From positions 18,373,001-18,437,000 of the forward strand of contig CM074856.1 of the NCBI GenBank assembly GCA_037501455.1: a stretch of 64,000 nucleotides of DNA, in the 5' to 3' direction. Origin of the DNA: Lantana camara. Lineage: Eukaryota > Streptophyta > Magnoliopsida > Lamiales > Verbenaceae. Below are positions 1 through 11,639 of this stretch, piece by piece. Numbering within the stretch: the first letter of the stretch is position 1; the number at the start of each line of letters is the position of its first letter. The notes beneath the pieces were generated by a model. That model made no database searches. It was given only the letters and a program-made list of their open reading frames with translations, and had not been told where the DNA came from. The translations under genes were made by a program, and so were the position numbers.

Positions 1-1652
1 AGCCAGTATTGTGACTCACTCTGTGTCTCCCCCTGAGCACTAGACTGGACGAGGAAGAAGTATTCGGTTTCCACAAATTCACAATCCATAGTAACATGAA
101 CTCGTTTGCTGACTGGATTATAGCACCGATACCCCTTCTGATGGGGCGCATAACCAATGAAGACACATTTCACCGCACTAGGTTCAAGCATGGTGCGTTC
201 ATTTTTAGAGATATGGACAAACACAGTGCACCCAAAAACCCGAGGGGGCCTTGTAAGATGGGAAGGTATTGTGAACTGGGTTTGGAGGACAGACAGGGGT
301 GTTCTGTGGTTGAGGACTTTAGTGGGTAACCTGTTTGTCAAGTAAGTGGCGGTGGCAACCGCCTCGGGCCAAAACTGGTTCGGGACTTAGGATTCTATCA
401 AAAGGGCCAGGGTTATTTCAAGGATGGTTCTGTTTTTTCTCTCAGAAACTCCATTTTACTGAGGAGTATTTGGGCAGGATGTTTGGTGTATAAGTCCTTG
501 TTCTGAGAAAAAATTGCTCATTTCCCTATTCACAAACTCCCTGCCATTGTCGGATCGAAGAATCTTGATTTTTTGGTTAAACTGGGTTTGGATAAGCTTG
601 TAAAATGCCACAAAAGTAGTATAGACCTCAGACTTATGCTTCAAGAAGTAAACCCAAGTCATGCGTGAGAAATCATCAATGAATAACAGGAAATATCGAA
701 ACTGATTTTGATTAGTAACCGGGACAGGTCCCCAAACATCAGAATGTACCATGGAAAAAATAGTCTCTACTCGTGTATTATTGGGTTTAAAAGAGGCCCT
801 ATGGCTTTTAGAGGCTAAACATGTCTGACAAGAAAAATCCACAGTCTGATTATACTGAAATAATGAAGGAAACAACAACTTCAAATACCCAGCTGATGGG
901 TGTCCAAGATGACGGTGCCAAAGCCAGAGTTGAGTGTTTTCTTTTTTTGCTGAAAACAAAGCTTTGGACTGATTCTCCATTTCATCAACATAATATAATC
1001 CTCTGTCCTCAGTACCACGCCCAATGATCTCCTTCGTATGAATGTCCTGTAGCAAGCAAAATCGAGGATAAATTAGAGCAACACAATTCAACTCCTTTGT
1101 GATATGGCTCAGAGAAAGTAGTTTGCAAGACAATGAAGGCACATAGAGGCAGTTATTCAATTTCAATTTTGGTGTAACAGAGATGGAGCCCTCTTTTTCA
1201 ACCACAGCCCGACCCCCATTCGCAGTTTCAATATAGGATTGTCTAGGATTCACCGGATTAATCAAGTCAGTTGCATCAAACGTCATAGAATCGGTAGCAC
1301 CACAATCAAATATCCATTTAGAAGACTTGTTTTGTGAACTATGGGTATGAAAAACACAACTAGTGGAAATCTGGGGTCCTTTGTGCAATATCTCAGAAAC
1401 TGGGGGTATACTTGCAATAAAAGGAGAATTATATAAAAAGGAATTAGGGTTTGGGACCTCATCCCCAAACCCGATACCTGCTGCGCTGTGTTCTCCCATT
1501 TCTGCCTTTGTGTAGCTACCATCGCTGGTGGAGATGGCGACATTGGCGCAGCTGGCGGTCGCCGGCGTGTTACTCGCTGTCGCACCGGCGTCTCCCCGGA
1601 CGACACCTGCGGCGTTGACTTCTCTACCGCCGTCGTCCACCGCCAAGTGCAC
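1..1652 (-). pseudogene. copia pol: protease, GAG-pre-integrase, integrase (3' part cut by window)
   Basis: The open piece 456-1652 encodes a protease-like segment (WIFDCGATDSMT; the usual catalytic D-S/T-G-A reads D-C-G-A), the pre-integrase zinc domain (LWHRHLGHPSAG then CQTCLASKSHR), and the integrase core with HSDVWGP, FIDDFSRMTWVYF and LRSDNGREF. A TAA at 456-458 follows PNTPQ. The frame continues past it with NGVSERKNRT, which includes the usual third acidic residue, then a copia-like stretch to position 1 with another stop near 390. Non-functional as read. Confidence 0.9.
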
Positions 1653-2609
1653 CTACTTGCTTCCTCCTTTCACCGCCGTTCCAGTGGTGGTTTTCCGGTG
1701 GCCCTCCCACCAATCGGGGTATCCGATGACCTCGAAACACTGCTCAGATGTATGCCTTGGTTTCCCACACACGCCACACGTCACTCCAGATCTTTCCTCG
1801 CGCCATGATGACCGGCGACTGGTACCATCCCTGCGGCCGGCGCCGTCTGAGCGTGTGGTATTCCGACCACCTCCCTTTTTTGCTATTAGCCCCATTCCAA
1901 TACCGGAATCCCCATCACCTCCAGTTGTGGTCTGGAGGATTTGGAGGCGGGTGGCCTCACGACGTACGGTGGCGTACGCAGATTCCACGACAGGCTTTGG
2001 GTCTTGTTGCAGGATATCTCTTCGTATAGGTTAGTATTTCTCATCAATTCCAGTTAAGAATTGGTATAACCTCTGTTCTTGAGTGATGAGGTTGAAGGCC
2101 TTGATATCATCACGGCACTTTATTGGATTCGGCTATTTTCTATCAATTGCCATCTAAATGTTTTGAAGTTTGTTCCAAAAATCCTCGAGGCTATCTTGGC
2201 CTTGACGCTGTGTATTGGCTCTCCGATGTAAATCGAAGAGTTGTAATAGGTCTCCGCCGCTGTCGTAGGTGGTGGAAAGTCCATCCCACAACGCCTTCGC
2301 AGTTGGATATTGGAGAACATTATTGATGAGGCTGATCTCCATGTTTTGTATGATCCAGGTAAAGACTTGTTGATCTTGTTGTTCCCACAAATCGAATTTT
2401 GGGTCAGATTCCTCCGGTGCCAGTGGGGTGCCGGTTATGTGTGATCGGCCCCCTTTTTCGCCGATCGCCATCTTCATGAGTCTTGCCCAAATCGGATAAT
2501 TGTCATTGTTTAATTTAATTCCAATTGACAAGTTGTCCGAGTTGAACATGGTTGGTTGAGCAATTTGAATTGCTAGTTCTTGGTTGATGTTTTTGTTTTC
2601 TGTTGACAT
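1653..2609 (-). pseudogene. copia gag (UBN2-type) with zinc knuckle, frameshifted
   Basis: Nucleocapsid/capsid remnant. The first open piece (2154-2609) has the copia Gag signature: NYPIWARLMKMAIG near residue 37, an IITG-like region, then ALWDGLSTTYDS. Reading continues through stop codons to 1988, then 1653-1988 opens again and holds a CX2CX4HX4C knuckle (CGVCGKPRHTSEQC) followed by GYPDWW, as in copia Gag. At least one frameshift and several stops separate the two pieces. It runs directly into the protease/integrase frame at 1652. Confidence 0.85.
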
Positions 2610-2707
2610 CGTTGCCTTGGTTTGTTTGTAGGTTCAGGACAGCGTATGGTTGGGTAAGGTTTGGGACGATGATGATATTAAATCTGAGTCCCTGGGATCT
2701 CGACACT

Positions 2708-2719
2708 GCTTTGATACCA
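2708..2719 (-). other. Primer binding site (initiator-Met tRNA), copia element A
   Basis: The minus strand reads TGGTATCAAAGC directly after the LTR. It matches the common plant primer site TGGTATCAGAGC at 11 of 12 bases. Confidence 0.85.
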
Positions 2720-2910
2720 TGTTAGAACAGGGAATTTGGGGAAAAATATGATGATTTTCATTGTATTGATTTTGTGTATTTTATAATTACAGTATACAAT
2801 AGACTGAGATATATAACACCTAATGCAAGGAACAAATCTCACAGAATCAGGCCTAATGACGACCAATTAGGGAAACGGTCAACTATTCCATATATACATG
2901 ATCTCTAACA
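2720..2910 (-). repeat. 5' LTR of copia element A
   Basis: A 191-bp LTR, read on the minus strand from TGTTAGAGATCATG to TGTTCTAACA. The ends form a perfect 7-bp inverted repeat (TGTTAGA/TCTAACA), and the primer site starts at the very next base (2719). Its partner LTR is outside the window, so the boundaries rest on the inverted ends and primer-site adjacency only. Confidence 0.85.
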
Positions 2911-4566
2911 GTTATATTTCTCACTATTAGTACCGTAATTTTCTCGTTTTTATACGGTGGCAGTGACTTCATACTAATTTAGATAAGATTAAGTAATTTG
3001 AGTTTTTCAATATGACTAATTTTTGGGAAGTTTTATTGGGCAATGTTAAACTAATTTATTTTATTTTTGATAACTAACAAATTGTATTTTTCCTTAATCG
3101 TACTATTGTCCAAAGGTTTTATATGCAGCTCTATCTCTCATCGTCAAAGAACTAAAAGGGGAGCTTAGCTTAAAAGTCATAGCTAACTCTCAAACCAAAA
3201 GAAGGTATCATAGAAAGATGAGACAGAAGTTTTTCGAATTATCAGAAGCTAAATTATTGAAGACCAAAAGAAGGAATCATAGAAGCAGATCAAAAGAAGC
3301 AATTCATTTGGTACAAAAACACCAGTTGGTACAAAATCCCCCTAAGTCTATCCAAATTCCTAGTGGTGTTGAAAATCACAAAGTTTGAATAAACTTTAAG
3401 AATAGGAGCATGAGTCAGCATAAAATTCACTCAGGAACAAATGCACAACAGATCCTTCTCGCACTTGCTGAGAACAAAAAGAATAGAAGAATGGGTCAGC
3501 ACATGTACTTGTCTGGAACCTCATCATTGGTAAACGTGCAGATTTTAAAATTCAAAATCCTGAGTCTAACGACTCTTTTGGAGTTCCTCCTTTTAAAGGA
3601 GTGCAGATACATCTACAAGGGGTATTCAAACTCTTTCATTTATTGCCACATACATGAAGTTTTATTGTTCTCATAGTGTTCTTACGCTTGTCAATTTGCT
3701 TGAGACTTAGAACGTTTGGTTCCACAGTCATATATACTTGAGGTCCCATATTGTTTTCAACAAATTGTATCTTGTACTCATATCTCTCAATAAACTCCTA
3801 TTTAAGATCCTAATCATAACAAACTTAGGTAGTAGACTAATTTATCCAACTAGTGTTTTTCACAGTTGTGATAAGCCAACCACTATAATTCCTTGGTATT
3901 CTTTTTGTTCCAACTTACTTCATTCTAGACTAGTACAAATTTCCTTTTGATTCCGGTCTTATTATCATTATTGTCTAAGTTTAGAGGATCATTTATTTGG
4001 GATAAATTGTGCAAAATTTTCCGTTCACCCCCTCTTGATTAACAGGCACCAATATTTCCATACAGATAGTTGAGAAGTTCTAATGGTATTGATGATTTCT
4101 TATGGATCAATTTGATAAATTTCGGTATTACATATGAAGTTTTTATGAAAAAATATTGAAATCCTAAAAGATTTTAGCAACAGGGAAACTTTGTTAATTA
4201 GTAAATTATAAGGAATAAAAGTGTAATTTTTTTAAAATTATGAGGAATTTATATAGAAATGTAAATAACTAATGGGAGTTTAGATATAATTTATCCAAAA
4301 AAATAAATATAATATCTAATGTACATAGGATTATATTGAAGTTAGAACGACTTTTGATGCACGGATATAGATACGATGATACGAACACGACACAATACGG
4401 ATACGATAGTCGATAACATGGATGTTTTTTTGAATTTTCTAAATAATCCAACATGAATATTGAACAAAATATAACACTGTAAAATGATATTTTCAAAAGT
4501 ATATCGCAGGAACGAACCAACATTAACTCAAAAGCAATAAGTTGAGTTCGGTTGACCTGCTTGTGG
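2911..4566. other. No gene recognised; AT-rich spacer
   Basis: Only short ORFs without recognisable domains (for example 3410-3676). The segment around 4170-4325 resembles, in inverted orientation, 44900-45050 (shared runs near taaaagtgtaa and aaaattatgaggaat), so an unnamed dispersed repeat is probably present. The run near 4020-4040 (ttcaccccctcttg) is reminiscent of retrotransposon LTR ends, but no partner was found. Confidence 0.4.
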
Positions 4567-4574
4567 GCCGTGGG

Positions 4575-4950
4575 TAGGGATGCAAACGAGTCGAGCCGGC
4601 TCGCGAGCCTGACGAGCAAGCTCGAGTCAAGCCCGAACTCAAGCCCCTTTTAGTTAGGCTCGTGGCTCGCGAGCCAAGATATTTAATTAAAAAATAATAT
4701 TTTTATTTTTATATATATAAATATTTTTATTTTTATATAATATTATATATATTTTTATTGATTTTTATATAAAATTATTATATTTATAATATATATGTAT
4801 ATATATTTAATAAATATATATTATTATATATAAAAATATATTAAATTATTTTAAAAAACTAATTTTTAATTAAAAATAATATAATATTCATTTGGCTCGA
4901 GCCGAGCTCGAGCAAAAAAAAGGCCAATGCTCGGCTCGTTTGCATCCCTA
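4575..4950. mobile_element. Non-autonomous hAT element (MITE), 376 bp
   Basis: Terminal inverted repeats start TAGGGATGCAAACGAG on both ends, then T/C and CGAGC, i.e. about 22 bp with one mismatch. The element is flanked by a perfect 8-bp target duplication gccgtggg at 4567-4574 and 4951-4958. The 8-bp duplication and TAGGG ends are diagnostic of the hAT superfamily. The interior is almost pure A/T with no coding capacity, so a transposase in trans would be required. Confidence 0.93.
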
Positions 4951-4958
4951 GCCGTGGG

Positions 4959-5568
4959 TTACCCATGCCAGGTGAAAAACAAAATTTTAATTTTTTTTTT
5001 CTTTTTTGTAGTTAAAATGAAATTTGTATGTGGTTATACGCTGTTAAATTCAACTAGTCCAACCCGAGTGATCTTTATATAAATTCTTTATTTAGAAAAT
5101 TAAATTTATTAAGTTCTTTCTAATATTAGTATTTCTATGTTTTATTAGTTTGATAGTTAATTACTAGTTTTTATTAGAAAAATAGAAGGACCAAAAAAAA
5201 AAAAAAAAAAAAGGTTTGACTTTTAACTCTTGATATTCAACATACAACTTGTTCTATAATTTATGTCTTTGCCAGAGTCAACTGTAGATTCAGCCTTATA
5301 AATAAATATACGTATATTTCGTATTTGGACGTATATACCTTAACAACGAGGACAGTAGAAGCATGTAAATGGGTGGGTATTATCTAGATCCAACCCTAAT
5401 AAAATCATAAAATACTCAGTTTTATACCCAAATGTTTTATCTATATTCAGGTTCAGATCAGACCAAATTTTTTTATTTTATTTTTTAATGAGCATGAATC
5501 TATACCCTGACCCGAATTATACTAGATATTCATTTACCTATATACAATGAGGTCCGACCGGATAGATA
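4959..5568. other. No gene seen; spacer with an A tract
   Basis: AT-rich sequence between the two hAT elements, with an A-run at about 5194-5212. No reading frame or RNA gene recognised. Confidence 0.5.
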
Positions 5569-5576
5569 GTTCTTTC

Positions 5577-6386
5577 TAGGGGTGTAAACGGATAATAAAC
5601 GGATCGGATGTATGATTACCATATCCTTATCCGTTTATGATTCGGACGGATACGGATAATATCCTTTTAAATCGAATTCGGATAATATCCTTTTTATACG
5701 GATACAAGGCGGATTCGGACGGATTCGGATTTTAATTGGATTTTCAACTATTCAAAATTTGACATAAATTATTTATTTATATAACTTCGAACTTTTAATC
5801 AGATTATCAACTATTCATTTATAGATAAATTATTTAACTTTGAATATATATATTTTAGACGAATAGAGAAATAATAAGTATATCTATATAGATCATTTTT
5901 ATGTTTTAGCGAATGTATAAATGTGGTGAAATTATAAATTTTATCATATAATTAATTTGAAATATTATACTTTTATTAATAACATAATATATGTTAATTA
6001 TATTATCTCTATATGAATATTGACGTGAACATATAGTTACTAATACAACCTAAGGTTTTTCTTTAATAAATGCGCTAAAAAATTTACTTAATACTAATAA
6101 TCTATCATACATACACAGTTTTGTGTATATATTTTAATATAATACATTATTTATCGGATACGGATTACGGATAAATCGGATAACGGATATATCTAACGGA
6201 TAATGAAACGGATCGGATGTTAAACGGGTCGGATGCCTTATTACCATATCCTTATCCGTTTATAATTCGGATGTCTATAATTGAATACGGATAATATCCT
6301 CTTGATACGGATTCGGATAATATCCTCTGTAAACGAATTCGGATGCGGACGGATATCGGATTTTCGAATATCCATTTACAGCCCTA
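5577..6386. mobile_element. Non-autonomous hAT element, 810 bp, CGGAT-rich ends
   Basis: The left end TAGGGGTGTAAACGGATA and the inverse of the right end TAGGGCTGTAAATGGATA form imperfect terminal inverted repeats. A perfect 8-bp target duplication gttctttc flanks it (5569-5576 and 6387-6394). Both ends are packed with short CGGAT/ATCCG and GGATAATATCC motifs in both orientations over about 200 bp, typical of subterminal transposase-binding regions. The AT-rich middle has no coding capacity. It belongs to a different hAT family from the 4575 element. Confidence 0.92.
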
Positions 6387-6561
6387 GTTCTTTCATGTGT
6401 GATTTACTTATCACATTCATTGAATGATTTACGTATTCCAGTTAGGTATTTGTGGAAACCTACATACAGGAACCATAATTTGAAATAAAGAGCTCGTCAA
6501 AAAAAAAAAATTGAAATAAAGAGAAACAAAAATTAAATATAAATAAATAAATAATATTAAG

Positions 6562-7569
6562 TGTAACACCCCTTCAATAACCATAGTCGGACTTTATATA
6601 TATATTTGTGTTTGTTAAATATTAAAATATTATTATTTATATTTATTTGGACCTAAATAAATAGAATAGAAAGCTTTGGGGGCGAAATTAGAAATTTTCA
6701 AAACTTTGAAGCGAAAAAAATTAAATTAAATTAATATCAGGCGGTCAAGCCCAGATTAACACGCACGCACCCAACACATTTGCAGACCAAACTTAACCCT
6801 CACACATTAAACACACAGAAACTCTCCCGACAAGAAACGCCGCCATCGTCTTCTTCTAGGCCCACCGTTTCTCAACCAAATCCACTAAAATTACAGTGTT
6901 TTCGATCGTCTCGTTGAGGAGAACACCATGGTGAAATCGAATTCAAGTTATATTCAAAGACGAAATAGAAATCGAGACGAAAGGTTGATCGAGAAACTTT
7001 GTCGACGGAGATGATCTCGCAGAAGTTTTAACCGGCGACCTTAGGCCTTTTGAAGAGCTCGGTAAGGCGAACCTATTTCTGGTGGTAGACGGTTGAAAAT
7101 CGCAGCGGTGGAGGCGTGGTGGTGTCACGACAGTGAATGAACGACGACGACAACAGCTGGCTTTTTTTGGCGACTTTTTCCAGGGAGTTAAAGTTGGGTT
7201 TTAAAGGGTTCGATTTGGGTGATATATATCTGCAATCGGTTTGGATTAATTGCAGCTAATACGTGTTTAATTTGAGTTTGAAAATTTAGGGTTTAGGGTT
7301 ATGTTTAAGAAGGGAAAATTTTAAATTAATCCTAACTTGAGATTATAAGCTGAAATTGGTTAAAAATTCTTAACGAGTATAAGAAGGCAATCATTTTAGT
7401 TATTTTTAGGGAATTTTCCGGTGACGTGAAGTGGTGGCCGACGGCGGCAGGCGGCGCGACTCGCCGAAGAAACTCCAGAAGATTATTTATGACTTCCTGA
7501 ATCCAATTGTGAAATAATATTGACAAGTCGGCAGACTGTTAATACAATTGGGACTTAATTCTGCTTAAA

Positions 7570-7642
<73 letters not shown>

Positions 7643-9425
7643 GTAGCTCGTAACAATAAGATTGATTAGTTCTGATTTATTCTTATTAATTTATTAATTT
7701 TGATTAATTCTAAATGTAATTATAAGAAATAATTAAAGTTTAACTTTGATTCTGAAATTTGTTTTGACCTTAACTTGACGTGGGCTCACGAGATGAAACT
7801 ATTGGACAACTTAGACTATTTTATGGACCATCTAATATTTGATAATATTGTTTAAATAACTATTGGGACTTATATAAGTATTAATAAACATATAACAATA
7901 ATACAACTTTGGACTTGGACTTTGAAATTTACTATGACTTTATTTTGATGTGGGCCTTACCTATTGGACTGTACTGGATAATTCAGACGACTTCGAGGAC
8001 AATGTGATATCTGATAACACTAATATCTATCGTGATTTATATAATTGCTAATAAAATATAATGATAATTATGCATTGTTGTTAATTAACCAATTTATTAT
8101 TAACTGAGTTAAGATTAAGTTATTAATTAGCAGACTTAGTATTAGCTACACTAAGATTAACTGATGTCGATACATTATAAAAGTCGGTGACTTAGAAACT
8201 ATTAATAATGAATAATAGAATATAAGCTTAGCCCATTACATTACTCTTGTCAGGTAACTTAAAGCAACAACAAGCAAACAAGGAAATGCAACAACCCCTT
8301 CTTGCTGGAGACAAAATACAACCCTCGTACCCTACTATCTTTCTATCTACTTCTATTCTTTCTTTTTTGCTTCTTTTATTCTATGTGTTTCTATTCTTTT
8401 TGTCTGCTTCTATTATTCTATCTGCTTTTATTCTTTCTGTCTCTTTCTATTATTCTTGGACTGTTCATTGACTTATCTTTGGCACTGCTCTTTGAATTAT
8501 TCTGAATTTCCTTTTGAACTGTTTACTGATCTATTCTCTGAATTGTCTCTCGAACTGTTGGCTAATCTGTTACTGTCTGTTGATCTATTTATTGAACTGT
8601 TACTGTTCTGCCTCCGGCTTGTTCACTGCCTTGTGTTCTGAGCCTCTGATTGATAGCCATTTTTCTGAATTGCTCTGTAAGCCTACCCTAAACCTACCTA
8701 AGCCTGATTCTCTAACCAATTCTATAAACCAATATGAAGGAGAATAACGACTGTGGGGACCCCAAAGTTAGTTAATTTCTAGGGTCGCTCCTTGGGAATG
8801 ACCATGCGTGCGTCCCTGGTCACTGTACTGTCCACTGCCACTGACTACTGCCTTGACTGATCATCTGGAAAGGCGATACAAGGCAAGACCTATAACATTT
8901 GACCTTCAGTGAACATTATCTATTTTTCCTGTTCTTCATTTTTGTTATAGTTATTACCGTGATTCTTCTGATGTTCTCAACTACCTTTTTGTTCATTATT
9001 CTTCTGATGTGCTCTGCTATCTTTCTGTTCCTAATTATTGTGATAATTCCTACTGAGTCATTTGACTCACCCTATACTTCCATCTATTTCGTTTTGTTCT
9101 CCAGAATATATGAATAGAGGACGCAATGCGGGACAGGAAAATTGAGCTAGGAGAAACCTTATGCTCTCTGGTTTGAATACGATAGCGACTAAATTTCAAG
9201 TACAAATATACTGGTTGAGGTGAGTTAGTCAGTCTATAGTGACGAATAGTATTACTACACTTTTAAACTTAGATAAGTATGTTGACTTTGAATATCCTTA
9301 GTGTAGTATATTTGTAAATCAAATATGACTTTTGTATTAGTGTTTACACAGGTTTCGAAGAGTGATTGGTATCACCTGATGCCTGGATCCCTGGGCCTAC
9401 GGAGGCCCCGGGTCGGGGCGCCACA
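6562..9425 (+). repeat. 5' LTR of gypsy element A
   Basis: 2,864-bp LTR from TGTAACACCCC to GGGGCGCCACA, matching 14213-17105 along its length with many substitutions and indels. It contains (AAT)n/(AAC)n microsatellites at 7573-7642, two tandem TTTAGGG units near 7286-7299, and a T/C-rich low-complexity zone (8320-8640) that makes spurious hydrophobic ORFs. Compared with the 3' LTR it lacks about 22 bp near 8294. Confidence 0.93.
7573..7642. repeat. Compound microsatellite (AAT)n(AAC)n
   Basis: About 12 AAT units followed by about 11 AAC units inside the 5' LTR. The matching site in the 3' LTR (15245-15289) is mostly AAT with only a trace of AAC, so the compound array changed after insertion. 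Confidence 0.9.
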
Positions 9426-9427
9426 CG

Positions 9428-9439
9428 TGGTATCAGAGC
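9428..9439 (+). other. Primer binding site (initiator-Met tRNA), gypsy element A
   Basis: TGGTATCAGAGC lies two bases after the 5' LTR, a perfect match to the standard plant tRNA-iMet primer sequence. Confidence 0.95.
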
Positions 9440-10109
9440 TTAGGTTGGACACATAAGCTATTCCGGGATAGGGTCCTTGGAGTGTGAAGTATGGGCTCAA
9501 CAAATAGTAAGTTCCATATTATAGAAACCCTGAGACTAGAATTTTGGTAAGTTATTTATACAAAGAGAGTGATAGATCATACTTGGGTTACCTAAATAAT
9601 TAGAAAATATGTTAGCAACTCTTTTATTCATCGGTTGCTTAGTATGGATATAGATAGATTGACAATTTAATATAACCACGATTTCGGTGTATATCTGACA
9701 TTGGTAAGTTGTCTTTTAACAGTTGAAACATGGTTTTATAGATTATAGATGGATATGTATGTGTGAAGGAGTGGTTTCTCATTGAGTGTCTGAGCCAAAA
9801 GGGCTCATGGCTCCTTGACTCTTTTGTATGTGTTTATGTTTGATTTTGAGTCTCGTACTTGAATTTTGGGTCTCCCTCGACTTTCCTTAAGGATCCATCT
9901 TTGGTTTTACAGGAGGATTCTAGCTGATGCGAAAGTCTCACATCAATCTTTTATCTCACGTGGTCCTCGATAGGCGTACACGTGCCTTAGAAGTTGGTAT
10001 CACGGCAAGGTTCTCGAACTAACTTTCGTGGTCATTCATCACAAAGCGGAAGACCTCCAATTTCACAAGCATCATCGATCGTGGACGAAAAAGAAGTGAA
10101 GTGGAACTA

Positions 10110-11095
10110 GGAGTTGAGGAGCGCAACGTCGTTAAATATTCACATGGTTTTCCAACTCGAGATGCCCATCACCAACATGTGGCTGGAGATATGCCCGATA
10201 TGATGCAACGATTTATGCAGTTTTGCCAACAACAAGGGTACACAGCTGGCGCTTGAAACAATGACGAAGGGAACGTAGAAGATAAAGGATTAACGTGATT
10301 CCTCACTTTTTATCTGCCTAAATTTTCTGGCAAACCTAATGATTGAGTGACAGAATCATGGTTTGGTAATATCCAAACTACACTGACCTCTAGAAAGTAC
10401 GTTATTTCTACTTTCTTGTTGGCAGAAGCTACTAGAAATTGGTGGAGATTAACCTTTAGCCAGTAGGAACAAGAAAGAACACCATTGACTTGGAAAAACT
10501 CTTCTCTGGCTTTTCACAACAACCTTGTGCCTTAAGTGGTAAAGAATTTTAGAGAGTGAGGGTTTATGACGACTATTTAAGGAACATCCGAAGTTTCCCA
10601 ATACGTAGCACAATTCAATCATCTGATCCGACATGCGCTTCACATCCAAGCAGACGAAAAGAGAAGGATACAAAAATTTATGGATAGCTTTCAAATCAAG
10701 ATTTGACGCTCTTTGATCGCATGTGATTTTGGAAATTAAGTACAAGTGGTTAACAAAGCTTTACAAGCGAATTTTGAATTGCAAGAAGTACATAGGATTG
10801 AGGATGGAGCAAGGACGAATAGTGGCATTATGTAAGAAGGCCCTGTGAAGGAATTTCAGAAGATATAATATAGGTTTCCTAACAATCGCCCCAATAATGT
10901 TTGGAAAGGACCCGAGGGACAATGAATGCAGTGGGAAATTGCACAAGTTGTGGAAACCCTCATCACACGGAGGAAGATTATTGGAAGAAAAACAATCGGT
11001 ATTTTTGATACGGTAATCCTAGTTATTTTGTCAATAACTGCTCGGAGAAGAAAGAAATAACGACTAATGTAGTTACAGGAGCACAAAGATAGCCA
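10110..11095 (+). pseudogene. gypsy gag remnant
   Basis: No long open frame survives. Stop-riddled translation shows gypsy Gag features: MMQRFMQFCQQQ near 10200, LPKFSGKPND near 10320, ESWFGNIQTTL, ATRNWWRLTF near 10430, and VSQYVAQFNHLI near 10600. A knuckle-like stretch CTSCGNPHHTEDYW follows at about 10938, in which the final Cys of CX2CX4HX4C is Tyr. 9440-10100 between the primer site and gag is non-coding leader. Confidence 0.75.
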
Positions 11096-11119
11096 ATGAG
11101 GCCTGGCGAAAAACCTTAA

Positions 11120-11527
11120 GTGTCTGCTCGAGCCTATGTTATAGCTAAAGTGAGAGCATCAGACCCCAACGATGTAGTGGAAGGTATGTTCTATATTCCT
11201 AGAAGTAAAAGCAAAGTATTATTTGATCTTGGAGCTACTCATTACTTTGTATCTCCAAACTTTGAGGTGAATTTAATTTTGCATTGTGAAGTCACACCTT
11301 ACCAAATTGAGGTACAAACTCCAGTAGGTGCTAGTATGGCGACTGATAGGATATACCCAGGATGCCCAGTAAGCATGGGCGAAGGTGAATATCTAGTCGA
11401 TCTTATTAAGCTTCCTATCAAAGGTTACTATTTTATTTTTGGGATGGATTGGTTATATCATCACCTGGCACAAATTGATTGCTTTAATAAGCAAATCAAG
11501 ATTGAAAACCCTGTGAATACCCTATAA
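11120..11527 (+). pseudogene. gypsy retroviral-type aspartic protease
   Basis: Open piece of 135 codons with the protease fold signature: VLFDLGATHYFVS at about residues 35-46 and GMDWL near residue 111, the usual end of the domain. The catalytic D-S/T-G-A reads D-L-G-A, so the residue after the active-site aspartate is non-canonical and activity is doubtful. The frame lies between gag and RT, as expected. Confidence 0.85.
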
Positions 11528-11639
11528 AACCCGATAGTAGACAGATGTCTATATCTTTAGCGTCATTTAGGGAAGCAAAGCGACTGATCAGGAAAGGAAA
11601 TCTAAGAATTTTCGCCTACTTGATTCATAAACCTGAGGA

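Larger units (their letters stand above)
1..2910 (-). mobile_element. Ty1/copia retrotransposon A, partial (5' LTR to integrase), decayed
   Basis: Minus-strand copia element whose 5' LTR (2720-2910), tRNA-iMet primer site, gag, zinc knuckle, protease and integrase follow in canonical copia order towards position 1, where the window cuts it. The reading frame is broken several times (stops and frameshifts in gag, a stop at 456-458 in integrase), so it cannot encode a full polyprotein. The 3' part (reverse transcriptase, RNase H, 3' LTR) lies outside the window, so target duplication cannot be checked; the bases just after the LTR are gttat. Confidence 0.9.

Noticed and set aside
7280..7310. 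Interstitial telomere sequence
   Set aside because: Only two TTTAGGG units, within an LTR and repeated in the other LTR.
8247..8747. Hydrophobic small ORFs in gypsy A LTRs (also 15913-16427)
   Set aside because: They come from T/C-rich low-complexity LTR sequence and are present in both LTR copies; not genes.
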